Assembly: GCF_000003815.2 (NCBI RefSeq)
Contig: NC_049981.1
Span: 22,411,890 to 22,475,889, forward strand
Length of the DNA stretch: 64,000 nucleotides
Source: Branchiostoma floridae
Taxonomy: Eukaryota; Chordata; Leptocardii; Amphioxiformes; Branchiostomatidae
Reading direction: 5' to 3'
Both the position numbers and the translations under genes were made by a program. The notes below the pieces were generated by a model, which saw only the letters and a program-made list of their open reading frames with translations, was not told where the DNA came from and searched no databases. Shown piece after piece: positions 50,697 to 61,285 of this stretch. Every line of letters starts with the position of its first letter. The stretch's first letter is position 1.

Positions 50697-52546
50697 GGCT
50701 TGATCATTTGCTACCTGCAGAGAGTTGAATAGCCTAGCTGTTGGAGATTTGGTAGCCTGATTGGCACCAGTGTTTTCTGAGGTAACACGTGGGTTATGGA
50801 AGGTTACACTGCCAGATCCTGAGGTGCCAAATCATTCTCCCATTCAAATTAGGTAAAGAAATGTTGTCTCTCTGGTCCAGACTGTTGACTACATGTTTTA
50901 CACACCCAAGATTGGAAACACCTGCAGTTTTGGTTGGACGCCAGATTTGTCCTAGATTGCTGAGCCTTGAAGTTGATAAATAAGCTTGAATTGAGGAGTG
51001 GAGAGCCAGGTAATATAGCATGTGGTCACCAGAGACAACCTTCCAGAAGTGAACAGTCTATGAAAACCAGATACCTGTCACTCAAAGTTACCTGTGGATG
51101 TAGTTGACATGTTGAGCGCTGTTACGAATCAATACACTTTTGAAACATATGCATTTGTACAATGAAAGATACCTTTAACTAAAGTTTAAGAAATGCTGGT
51201 ACATACACCTGCTAGAAGGGGAACCCCTCCCGCTTATTGTGTAAGTTGTATGAAGGATGGTTCAATAAACTGTGTAAACGACCCTGCTCTGCTGCGACTT
51301 GACCCTTGCCCCTGGAAAAATGAGGAGGGAAATTGGAAAGGAAAAGTAATTCATTCAAATCCTGGCGTTGTCTCTTACACATCCCGCGGTTTTACTCTGG
51401 GGTTTTAGGAGATAAGCTGTTTTGGTTGAAGGACTTTGATCACACTCTCCCGGTGTCTCTCCCGAGCTTTGAGCTGCTACTCATCAAGCTCCAAGCTCAC
51501 CTCCGAGAGGAAGGCAAGAATACTGCTGATTTACCAAAATATTGATGTATTGATCTTTTGCATGGCCCTTTTAATTCAAGAAAGATGGTGGAAAGGCTAG
51601 TGCTCACTGGAGGAGCACATATTATCTAGCAGCGAGCTTGCGGAACGAATGTAAGGCTCTCCTTACAGGGTGTATTGGTGCCGGGGGGTGTCACGGACAC
51701 GGGCCTGTTCACCAGACATTGTCAGGGCGAACATCCCAGGATATTGGCTGCATGGTCAGTGTAGATTGCCGTGACCGTGGCTTGATTTCCGCAGGGAAGC
51801 TCCATAGTATATGTGAGCAAAGTTCTTATTTAGTGGGACTGATTTTCGGTACTGGAAGTGGGACAGACCCCTGGCAGACTAGGCTAGGGCAAGCCCTGTG
51901 GCCAGTGGTGTTATATCATAGTCATTGCACAAAGGTTAAGGTATTAAAGTTGGTCGATATGCTATTTTTGCTGTATATGTTATCAAATATTACTTTCAGT
52001 AAAGGTTGTATTTTGATTTATTATAATTTTCCATTTTTGCTTGACCTTCGACCTCTCCCACTCCGGTTTGAGTAAACGTTAACTATCAAGTTTTCTGTCA
52101 ATTCAAATAGATATTTTGTTGTATGAATTGAGGCACAGTGGATTTATCTTATTTTACCTTGATGCATGTCTATTACTGATGTTGAATTCACCCTTGTTTG
52201 CTTTCTGCTAGTTCATAAAGTCATAATTTGTTGTATATTTCTGTTGTTATATTTTGTATTACTTCAATGTGCACTGCAGGATGCATCACTAATCATGTTA
52301 GCTGCCGGCCTGATTTGCATGAGGAGTTTTCCCCCTTTATAAACTAAATAGAAAAGACCCAAGAGGCATTCCATAGCAATTCCTTCACCACTCAACATTA
52401 CTCTTAAGCACTGCCTCTCAAAATTGATTCCTTCTACTTAACCATGCCCAAGTTTAAGGTGGGGTCAGAGCAGGCTTGCAAAAATCCTATACGCTGATCC
52501 ATCATTATCGATTGCTGGAAATGAACATGTAAATGTTAAGGACGAG

Positions 52547-52871
52547 NNNNNNNNNNNNNNNNNNNNNNNNNNNNNNNNNNNNNNNNNNNNNNNNNNNNNN
52601 NNNNNNNNNNNNNNNNNNNNNNNNNNNNNNNNNNNNNNNNNNNNNNNNNNNNNNNNNNNNNNNNNNNNNNNNNNNNNNNNNNNNNNNNNNNNNNNNNNNN
52701 NNNNNNNNNNNNNNNNNNNNNNNNNNNNNNNNNNNNNNNNNNNNNNNNNNNNNNNNNNNNNNNNNNNNNNNNNNNNNNNNNNNNNNNNNNNNNNNNNNNN
52801 NNNNNNNNNNNNNNNNNNNNNNNNNNNNNNNNNNNNNNNNNNNNNNNNNNNNNNNNNNNNNNNNNNNNNNN
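52547..52871. other. Assembly gap (325 N), probable site of a missing hnRNP exon
   Basis: Second run of N upstream of the Y/G-rich exon. It is the other candidate location for RRM2 or linker coding sequence. The flanks are AT-rich intron. Confidence 0.6.
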
Positions 52872-53537
52872 GAGTGACACATTTGATATTGATTTTAACT
52901 GTTTGAATCTCTTATGTTACCTGCAATTAGCCCACAGGCAAGAATTTGCAGTAAACTTAACTATACTGTTTAGCCAACTGAATACTGTCTTTGTCTCCGA
53001 TAGATCTTTTCATTCTCATCCTTTCTGAACTACTGTATTGTGAAGAAGTAATCACTTAGTGTGTATGTATTTCTGTCTGATACATGATGGAAAATGTGAA
53101 GTGCTTCTTGCTAATCTTAGTAACCTATTCTTAGCAAACACAACTGTAAATTCATTTACTTTCATGGTAGATTTTCGATTCTCACTGGGAGAGAAAACTG
53201 AGGTTTTCAGTGTTAATGATTGAAACAATGCTGCAGTACAACAGAAATGCATTGGAAACACATTCATAGTTTTGTAGTAAGAGCTCGCTGCAATAATAGA
53301 ATCACCGCAAATGTCTCAACATATGGTATCATTGCAGCAGATGACCATGAACTGAGTAAAATATTAAAGAACATGTCGTCTGTTACTAGACTAGTAGTAC
53401 AGTACAGAACTACGTATTTTAAGATGATAGCTGCATGTATGCAAGTGTTTTCAGGAGAATAAGTTTCAAGCGATGAGTTACTTGTTGTGTCAAAATGATA
53501 ATTTTAATCTGACGTAATTTTTTTTTCTTTCTTCCAG

Positions 53538-53705
53538 GGGGAAACAACTGGGGCCAACAGCAGGGAGGTTACGGTTATGGGTACCCATACCAGGCCTACG
53601 GCCAGGGCTATGGCGGCTACGGAGGTGGCAACTATGGCCAGGGCTACGGGTATGCCGGCGGCTATGGGAGCTACTATGACTACTATCCAAACTACGGTGG
53701 ATATG
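53538..53705 (+). CDS. hnRNP A/B-D-like protein, tyrosine/glycine-rich exon
   Basis: A strong acceptor (long T-run, then CTTTCTTCCAG) precedes it and GTGAGT follows. The 168-nt exon adds 55 whole codons with 17 Tyr and 21 Gly: GNNWGQQQGGYGYGYPYQAY, then repeated GQGYGGYGG-type units, ending SYYDYYPNYGGY. It has no arginine and a single aspartate, so it is a prion-like low-complexity segment and not an RGG box. It corresponds to the Y/G-rich exon near the end of vertebrate HNRNPAB, HNRNPD and HNRNPDL, which is alternatively spliced there and tunes self-association. Here it starts and ends in the same phase, so skipping it would keep the frame. CpG-free repeats and GGC/GGT/TAT codons dominate. 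Confidence 0.95.
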
Positions 53706-53778
53706 GTGAGTACAGATGACAGGGATGGGGTAAGCCACCACAATAAGATGCAACTGTCAGTGAAATCTGAAGGGACAT

Positions 53779-53822
53779 CGTGTTTTGACTTGACTTGACT
53801 TGACTTTGACTTTGACTTTATT
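53779..53822. repeat. TTGAC simple repeat
   Basis: Repeats of TTGACTTGACTT and then TTTGACTTTGACTTT follow the Y/G-rich exon by about 75 nt. A related short TCAAGTCAAGTCAA tract lies at about 41031. The sequence just after it (TTGACAATGAGACAAG) may belong to a dispersed repeat. Confidence 0.85.
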
Positions 53823-54459
53823 GACAATGAGACAAGTCATTAAAAGGGTCTGCCCAGGCAGCTGTGGGCTGGTAGCAGCAGAACCTACAAAAATGTGGAC
53901 GAACATACAAAGAATTCATGTTTTTAGGAAGGGAAAAGTAGAAATTCTGAGAAAAGGTGTTAACAGTGCTCTAAAAGGTTTTGTTGACAGTTGCAGAAAG
54001 GGAGAACATACATTTTTGTGTGCTTTTGATGTGTTTTTAGTTGGTAGAAGTTCCTCTGTAATCGACTCTATTATTATGTACTAGCCAAATTGTCCTGATT
54101 TTTTAAGGGCTTGTTCCGTTTGAAAACTAACACATTTTCGTGTTTCTCCATTTGTGTGTGCTGTGAGTCCCGTGTGTGGTGTTTTGTAAAAGAGTGAAGT
54201 GAAGCTAAAATGTTCTATGGTGGGTGTGGCATAACCAAACAGAGCATTCCATCAGCTGCATTAACTGTAGGAGTAGAGCTAAAAAAAATAGCCATAGACT
54301 GGTAGAAAGTAGACGCTAACAACGACAGAACGACAACACCGTCTGGCATGCGAGGTGTTGTAGCGGAAAGAAAAGCCTTCCCGGGTGATGGAGAGAAGGT
54401 GGGGAGATTTTGACATGTGTATGCTATGTCAACAATGTGCTCTCATGATGTTGTTGCAG

Positions 54460-54533
54460 GGGGCCAACAGTATGGCAAAGCACCCGCCAGGAAGGGCCAC
54501 GTGGCTTCCTACCACCCGTACGCCCCTCGCTAG
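54460..54533 (+). CDS. hnRNP A/B-D-like protein, last coding exon
   Basis: After the acceptor GTTGTTGCAG the exon completes a glycine codon split with the Y/G-rich exon. It then encodes GQQYGKAPARKGHVASYHPY and APR before TAG at 54531-54533. The form YGK, basic residues, GHxxSYxPY is the conserved C-terminus of this family (compare YGKSQRRGGHQNNYKPY in HNRNPAB). In hnRNP D-type proteins the tail ending in PY is a recognised transportin-1 nuclear import signal (PY-NLS). Here three residues (APR) follow the PY, a small deviation. Confidence 0.95.
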
Positions 54534-55297
54534 TCCCCTGTCTGCATCGTAGGCTCCTGTGGAGGTAATGGGCTTCCCCTTGTGTCAAGTAGTCGTGCTT
54601 GTGTATAAACTTCACTGTTGTCGAGTTCATTTCAGGGTAAAGCCTGTGTCAGCTTCTTCCACTCTAGAGCCTGTGCAGTATATGGCTTGCATGGAGTAGG
54701 TCTATGGAAATAATGCATTAAAATAGCACCTTTTTTCCCAGTAAAGGCTGTAAAATTGTCTTTGCCAGTTGAAGCCACCCAGTAACTTGCAGTCCTAAGA
54801 GTGAGTGAAGTAAAAGTTCTTCCACATGCAAGCTGCAACGTCATATTAACACCACCAGTCTAGAGAACAGCCTTTGACAATGGCCCTCCGTCTCAAACCG
54901 AGCAATGTATCCCATGGTGCATTGCATTTTCATGACTTGTCATCTGTTTCAATCCCAACATCCTTAGCTGTGCCAAAATTGCGGATGCCAGACCGCCACG
55001 GCTTGCACTCAAATCTCACCAAGGTGAAATTGGTATGACTGCTTTGTGCTTCCAACATTTTCTCCAGTAAAGGTTTTTTCCTTGTAAAGATAAAAAAAGG
55101 CCGCAGCTGTAAACAATTGTATATCTTTGGCAAGTGGTTTTGTTTCTCTTAATATTTAAAGGTGTATTTTTCTTTGTAATAGGTGGAATGCAGAGGAACT
55201 TCTAACTGTAAACGTGCTGATAACCTAACGAAGTGTATTTTTTCTAGCTGTAACCTATAGTGTGTGCTTGCTATGTATATTACTGTATCTTTCTGTG

Positions 55298-55314
55298 CCT
55301 TGGGACTCCCAAGG
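55298..55314 (+). other. Perfect 7-bp hairpin in the 3' UTR
   Basis: CCTTGGG and CCCAAGG are exact complements around the loop ACT. The stem is GC-rich and would be stable in the mRNA. It may be a binding structure or chance. Confidence 0.5.
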
Positions 55315-56069
55315 ATATCATGATAATAATGATAATGAAGTTCAATGGCATGTGCTTTTGTTCCTATCCTTTTAGCCATGTGAGATGTGTTGTGTCGCTC
55401 CTTGATCTTGTCTCTGCCACCTCAGTCCCGCAGCAGTCTTGAGGCCGTGTTCCTTCCTTCTTGGAAAGGTTCTTGAAACAAATAAGCCATCAAACGTTTC
55501 TGATCCGAAATCTGGTTTTGGAAGAAACTGCCTTGAAAAAACTTCATCTGATGACTGGACTATTGATAAGTGCTAAATTATGTGTTTATATCTGATAGTG
55601 AAATGATTTACACATCCGTAGAATCTTTCCATTCCTCCTCGCTCACCCAAACAGAACCCATGTTAAGGGGAAATCTCTACTTCTAGCACCTCATGAAGCA
55701 TACCTGCACTTTTGGTCCTTTCTGTCTCTGCCTTACTTTCAATCGTATCCAGCTGATGTATCCAGGTTTTGTAATTCCATGCCTTCATCTGTAAGTGCCA
55801 AGGGTATGATGTAACCATGTCTGATTGATTGAAAGAAAGGCTCTTTCTTGGTTAACCCCTATTTTAAGGGTTCTCCCTCCCCCGTTAATGCATCAGCTCA
55901 ACCCTCCCTCTTGCCCCGCTGGTTCCCTGACGACTCCTACCATGCCCTCACGCTGCTGCGTTGTGCTTTGGTCGGCAGAGTCAGCCGTCAATCATATGAA
56001 ACGTTTTCACCGTTCGTTTGTACCTTCTGCAGGAGTAAGAGAAGAGAGGGAGTGAAAGAGAAGGGAGGG

Positions 56070-56091
56070 GAGAGAGAGAGAGAGAGAGAAA
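56070..56091. repeat. GA microsatellite in the 3' UTR
   Basis: An (AG)n run of about ten units after GGGAGGGG. Shorter GA tracts also occur at about 21382 and 50297. Confidence 0.9.
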
Positions 56092-56331
56092 ACACATGCC
56101 TCATTCCTTTACAACTTGCAACAGACGTTCCTTCTGACAAGTCTGCTGGGAGAAAATTTGTGTCCACCTCGACGGTGCAGAAATCATCCTCGACGTACCA
56201 AGACTCCACATGGACTAAAAACGTCACGATCGCCCGTTCCTTTTATATTACCCAATCAGTTCTTTTCCCTTTTGGTAATTTCTTGTCGTAAGTTGTTGAG
56301 TATTTTATGCCCTGAGAGGTACGCCTTACTG

Positions 56332-56341
56332 AATAAATAAA
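56332..56341 (+). terminator. Polyadenylation signals of the hnRNP gene
   Basis: AATAAATAAA gives two overlapping canonical AATAAA hexamers (56332 and 56336), followed by GT- and T-rich sequence (TGTAAATGTGTTGAAGTTTT). This is the first good signal pair downstream of the stop codon. Confidence 0.7.
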
Positions 56342-56345
56342 GTGT

Positions 56346-58887
56346 AAATGTGTTGAAGTTTTATCTTGTTCTATCCGTAAATGTCAGTTGTCTTGTCTGT
56401 GCTGCACTTGTAAATTTAGCTGCTAACTCGAATATTGCTTCGTGTCTGCCACGTGCAATATATTTTTCCAGAGGAAGGTTACCATAGCTAAAAGCTTTTC
56501 TTTTTCAGTAATTAACAATGACTATTTTCCAAAGAATTTCCACTAATTATTAGTAAAGTAAAAAAAATCCCTAGGTAAACTTTTTTTCCTCATAAGTAGT
56601 GCTAACACGGAAGACAATTTTCTACATCATGGACAACATCGGAGAAATAAAACATTTTTGAAATATGTGGTGGTCTCGACCTCCTTTCAGGGTTGCTGTG
56701 ACCAAAATTATTGCCTTGCAACACGTACGTCAAGAGGAACATAGGTACTTATTGTTGACTGTTAGTAGAAAAGATGCAGTGCAACATCATTTGAGAGGAA
56801 GATAGCACAGAGAAGTGATACCAGGTTTCAACTGCTGGTGGCAACAACTCTAGGAAACAACAAGTCTAGGAAACAGGTGAAATGGCCTGAAAACTCTCAA
56901 CACTTGAAAACAGCATTTCAATCGTAATTCAAAAAGCTATTTTTCATTGTCAGTGGGGTCCCTTTAGGAGAAAAGCAAAGAGTCGCAATTATCAATGTAA
57001 CTACTAGACAGTTTGAGCCCAATGACATATCTGGTAGAGAGGGGCAAATTGCCATTTCGATAATTAGAAATCTTCTGTTGACGCACTTGTTCCTGTCACC
57101 TTGGAGAAGATAATACCTTTGGCCATGGTCCATGACCTTCGAAAATACGTCCTTGCTACATGTGTTCAGCCAAACTTGGCAAGGACACTGCATTTGAAAA
57201 GTTTTTTTTTTTTTTTTAATTCTTCTTTGCAGTTAAATGGAGCACATTTGAAATTGTTGGACAGACTACAGTCACCACAAAATTAGAGACAGCATTCTTA
57301 CTCTGCAAATGATAGCAATTTTGTTGATGGAAAAGGAAAATGAAATTGGCAACTGTGACATTTTCAGTGACTGGCAATTCTACTGAACAGGTAATGCAGG
57401 CCCAGTCTGTTAATTCCAAGTAATCTACAGCAACGGGGAAATAAATTATCCCTCTATAAGTGCATGCACTCTCACACATACTTAGGTTAGATGATTAGAA
57501 AGTGTGTTACAGACTACCTTAACCACTTGTTACATTTGTCATGATTTAACTTTCTCATTTTATGCTGTAACTGTTAATATAGAGAATGGATAAAAACATA
57601 AAATAAAGATTTTCGGAGACATTGTCGTCAATATATTAAGTGTTCAAGACATCCTTCGTCCAAGAAAGGCCTTTGTCAGTCCCGTGACCATGTAGGGAAG
57701 GGGACAGAAAACTACGTCGTTAGAACAGGTCGTAATACTTCCTTTCCACTTGGACGGCGCTCTCTCTGCGGCATAAGAATTTGACAGATCGCTCAACGAA
57801 TTGTATAAGAAAAGAAACGATTTTTTTTAAAACACTTTGTGTGTTTTGATGTCCTTTCAGTCACACTTTTACATGCTGTATAGTATACCAAGTACATGTA
57901 TTAGTATGAAATCAAAGGTTAAACATCCTATTTAGGTCGCAGTGAGAGCGCATCGCGATCGCCGTCTAGTGGAATGGGGGCCTTTTGTTTGTTGAAAATG
58001 ATTGCCGTTGACGAGAAGGTTTAGGGAGCTGGAATACATCACGCTGGAAGTACTGACTCGTCTGAAGACGTACAGATGACCTATAGTTCAGAAAAGGTAT
58101 TTTTAAGTTCAAAAGAACCTGCTCAAAAACAAAGACCATGTGTACAATCGAACTCTCACTGTGGGGAAAGTTAAAAGGTGGATGGTTAAAGTTACTCTTA
58201 GTCCTTCCTTCAACGAACGGCACATGGCGGCGCCCATCTGTGTTTCTGTAGCATGCGGAGTTAGCGGGGAGGGCGGTTATATGATAATGTTGGTCGACGA
58301 ACTTGCACATCTTAACACTAAAGAAACAGGGAGAGTCGACGTCGCGACCTGTTGTCCATCACAATCAGCAGTTCAACCAACGAGAGACGCATATTGACGA
58401 TTTGTTATTTTGCATGCCTTCGTTAAAACTGAGGTGGGCGGACTATTACCAAGTTCATGTTTCGGTACAGCACTCGTGGAAGCTGATAGCAGTAAACAGC
58501 ATCATTGTCACAGAATGGGCGGCTACATCAAATCGGCCTTACCTCCGGCCCACACATACAAATGTAAACATATCACCTAGAGGACACTGTACTTAGTTTG
58601 ATACACCTTTGTATTCATTTTTAGGATTGGGCAAACCGTATCAGAAGACAGTTTTATGATAAGATTTTCATAATGCGCAGTCTGTGGTTTAAGTAACTCT
58701 TGAATAAAACTACAGTGAATTGACACTGCACTAAAATGATTGTTGGTATGTCTGTTTGGGATAGGAATGCTGTGTAACGCTGAAAGTACAGTCTTGTGAA
58801 GTAGTGAAAGATCACTACACCTACCAATAGTACCATTAAAATCAGGTCGGCGGTCAGAAAACGGGACAAATCAGGAGAAGGCACAGT
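56346..58887. other. Intergenic DNA right of the hnRNP gene
   Basis: No coding exon is supported. Further AATAAA motifs at about 56646 and 57602 could serve longer 3' ends. A poly-T run lies at about 57202-57218. A single unit related to the 20863 tandem repeat is at 57779. Confidence 0.5.
57779..57812. repeat. Single unit related to the 20.9-kb tandem repeat
   Basis: AATTTGACAGATCGCTCAAC followed by GAATTGTATAAG matches the start of the units at 20867-21061 (AATTTGACAGATTGCTC, then AAATTTCGTAAA). It shows that the sequence is dispersed and not only a local array. Confidence 0.6.
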
Positions 58888-58890
58888 ATA

Positions 58891-59113
58891 AGCCCTTTCA
58901 CAGAGGACAGAACGCATGTGCGGCGACAGGAATTCTAGGTTATGTGTCAAAGCTAAAGGCCCCGAAAAAGAAAATGTAAGCCGACGTCGGGACATTGTTA
59001 TGCAAATCGAAACTGATCGAGAGGCAAGGACTTCTTTTTCAGGGCCGTTACCGTCGACATATCACCGGGAATTCCGATCGCCGCACATGCGTTCTGATCT
59101 CTGTGAAAGGGCT
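58891..59113. mobile_element. TA-flanked MITE with about 48-bp inverted ends
   Basis: The left AGCCCTTTCACAGAGGACAG, then AACGCATGTGCGGCGA, is matched on the right by TCGCCGCACATGCGTT and CTCTGTGAAAGGGCT. TA lies directly outside both ends (58889-58890 and 59114-59115). A TA duplication and imperfect 40-50-bp inverted repeats fit a Tc1/mariner-like or similar MITE. No coding capacity is present. Confidence 0.85.
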
Positions 59114-59116
59114 TAT

Positions 59117-59714
59117 TCCTATCTAACCTCTGCTGTGTGAAATATATCAGAGGAGCGCAGTTGAGACATCACGCACGTAGTGCAGGGTTTACCACCTTTG
59201 TAAAACGATAGCTATAGACTGCCGAGAATGTTGGTGACCCGGGCATGAGTGGGAAAAGACGTGTGCCGCCTGAGATCTTCCGCCACTCGAACCGAGGTGG
59301 CTCTGGAACTGAACCTCGTGTCATCCTGATAATGAGGTGAAGACGTCAAGGTGACACCGGCTGATAAGACTGCATCTGGAACACGTGCGGGTTAACAACA
59401 GGGCTGATGAAACCACCGGTCGGCATAGCCAAATTCAAGTACGGCTATGTTCAAGACATTAGTCTGGTTCTCGTTTAGGTCCATGGCCTTTATATTTGCA
59501 AAGGCGTCCTCCATGAAGAATATACAATTCACTGACGTACTTAGTCTAGCATCAACTCTCTTAAGTCGACCAGGTCTCGTAGTGCCGCCACATGAGAAAA
59601 ATGGATTGATTTAAAGTGATGTACCAAATGCAGCATCAGTTATCCTGACGTATTCATGTTCAAGACAATCATGAGAAGGCTGTATATAAATTTAGTAGCG
59701 TGTGTTTGATGTGT
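59117..59714. other. Intergenic, nothing recognised
   Basis: Single-copy-looking sequence with moderate CpG and no supported frame. I see no repeat or RNA gene in it. Confidence 0.4.
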
Positions 59715-60378
59715 CAGTATTATGGCACCCGGTGGAATTATGAGAGTTGATGTTAGACTGGTGAGGTGACGTCCGCTTTAAAAGAAGAGGCAGACAGAGA
59801 AAGAAATGGGACGACAACATTAAAGAGTGGACTGTCCTGCCCCCTTGCCAGCAACCAATCTCAGGCACACGACAGGGAGAGATGGAGGGAGGCAGTGTGC
59901 TCAGCAGCAAAGCGCCGCCGCGACCACCCCCGGTCAGGGAACGGTGAGCGGTATATGACGCTTTATACACTCGTTTTCTGAGTCGACTTGGGGCCGTTGT
60001 TCCTTTTACGGCGAGAAATCGACGGGAAAATGGTCTACAGAGTACCACCACACAGTCTCACAAACACAGCCAGTTAAACAGTCATCCGGTGCTCATTGTA
60101 CTTGTAGACCAAATCCCACCAGTGTTGAGAACGCATTCGCAGTCAGTATTAGGGAACCCGATGGAATTATGAGAGCTGAATTTCATACACGTGCTTTCTG
60201 AGTCGCGCCTCCAAGTCGCTGAGTCGGCTTGGGGCCACTGTGCTTTAACGTTGCCTGTACGGCGAGAAATAAACTTGGAAATGGTCTACAAAGTACCTAT
60301 ACACAGTCTCAAATAACCAGTTCTCTTGTACACCTTGTAGACCAAATCCCACCCTGTGAGAAGAACGCCTTCGCACGG
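59715..60378. repeat. Diverged tandem segmental duplication with an insertion in copy A
   Basis: Copy A (59715-60141) and copy B (60142-60378) share CAGTATTAxGGxACCCGxTGG, AATTATGAGAG, TTTCTGAGTCG, TTGGGGCC, TACGGCGAGAAAT, AATGGTCTACA and GTAGACCAAATCCCACC in the same order. Copy A carries about 210 extra bases (about 59752-59963) absent from B. The copies join head to tail at GAGAACGCATTCGC. No gene is seen. The extra segment may be an insertion in A or a deletion in B. Confidence 0.8.
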
Positions 60379-60579
60379 TAGCCTAGCTGTGAAAGGAGCT
60401 TGATGGGGGCGTGAAGTACATGTTTTCCATGGCATAGAAGCTCTCTTGACCAACCCCTCCAGTGTGCTTCGCAGATTGCACTTGAAACCCGACTACAGCA
60501 GCCACGTGAGACTGGTCTATTTGTTACAATCAACGTCAACAGTGAAGAAATAATGGCAACCAGCTGACACGTGTCATCA

Positions 60580-60790
60580 CATAAACGGCACTTGGGATAG
60601 GTACTTACAGCACGACTCTCCTCACCCCACTCAGGTGTAAAAATGGGTACCTGACTTCGATGGGGAGGTAAGAGGCAGTAGAAGGAGATGGGATAGCCCT
60701 TATTCAACCTCCTTGTATAGACACAAGTCACACAACACATTGCCCTTACAGCGTCAACAAGCCCGTGGAACTACCTTCACCTCTTGTCTG
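60580..60790 (+). mobile_element. SINE copy 2, body and 3' part
   Basis: CACGACTCTCCTCACCCCAC, TCAGGTGTAAAAATGGGTAC, CTGACTTCGATGGGGAGG and GGCAGTAGAAGGAGATGGGA follow the order of the SINE at 41108. The tRNA-like head is missing or decayed and the tail (CTACCTTCACCTCTT) is degraded. This is a 5'-truncated, older copy. Confidence 0.7.
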
Positions 60791-61285
60791 GCCTTTTTAT
60801 GTGGTACTCAGGCACTGTTGAGATTAATTACTAACTTGATTGCAGTACCACATTGCCATTGTCTTGAAGTGAATAAGAAAATTAGAAGAGAGAAAAAACA
60901 GCGACCTACCAGGATGCTCCAGTTGTTTATGAGACCATAACATACTGCAATTATTAGACAAGAAGTATTAAAAATCTTTCAAGAAATTCACCAAAAATCA
61001 ATATTGCCAAAGCTATCCACAAAAGCTATGTCTTAAACCAAGTTACTATTATGCCTCTTTCACCAAAATATCAACATTGTACATTGGATCTTTAGGAAGG
61101 GTGAATGACTTGTGTAAAAAGGGGCGTGGCCCCGTAATTCTTGAATACGTAATCATGACGTCATGAGATTCTGCATAAGTTATTGTCTTGTAACAAGGTC
61201 CTTAGAGGAAAAAATCAAGAGCCATGGATAACACTAATTTTCAAGACATCCACAGAAGTCCTCAACCTGACTAGGATCATACCTT

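Larger units (their letters stand above)
41530..53537 (+). other. Interval lacking the expected RRM1-end, RRM2 and linker exons
   Basis: After SVEK the protein needs about 135 more residues by family comparison (end of RRM1, all of RRM2 with its own IFVGGL and RGFxFI motifs, then a glutamine/glycine-arginine linker). I searched this 12-kb interval by eye for those motifs and found none. The N gaps at 50423-50696 and 52547-52871 are the only unread parts, and each is long enough for one or two exons. The missing coding length must leave remainder 1 on division by three, because exon 3 ends in phase 0 and the next visible exon starts with two bases of a codon. Elsewhere the interval holds SINE and LINE remnants, repeats and plain intron. 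Confidence 0.7.
54534..56345 (+). other. 3' untranslated region of the hnRNP gene
   Basis: This runs from the stop codon to overlapping AATAAA signals at 56332-56341, with cleavage expected 10-30 nt later. It has no domain-bearing frame. Possible splice signals exist inside (donor GGAG, then GTAATG, near 54563; acceptors ATCCTTTTAG near 55375 and CTGCCACCTCAG near 55424). 3' UTR introns are known in vertebrate HNRNPD-type genes, but use here is unproven. A short perfect hairpin and a (GA)n tract are listed separately. An extra AATAAA at about 56646 could give a longer form. Confidence 0.6.

Noticed and set aside
51638-52075. 145-codon plus-strand frame between the two gaps
   Set aside because: Considered as a missing hnRNP exon, but it contains no RNP1 or RNP2 motif and no similarity to RRM2.
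55848-56291. 147-codon frame in the 3' UTR
   Set aside because: It includes a (GA)n tract translated as alternating Arg/Glu and sits downstream of the hnRNP stop codon, with no start context or domain.
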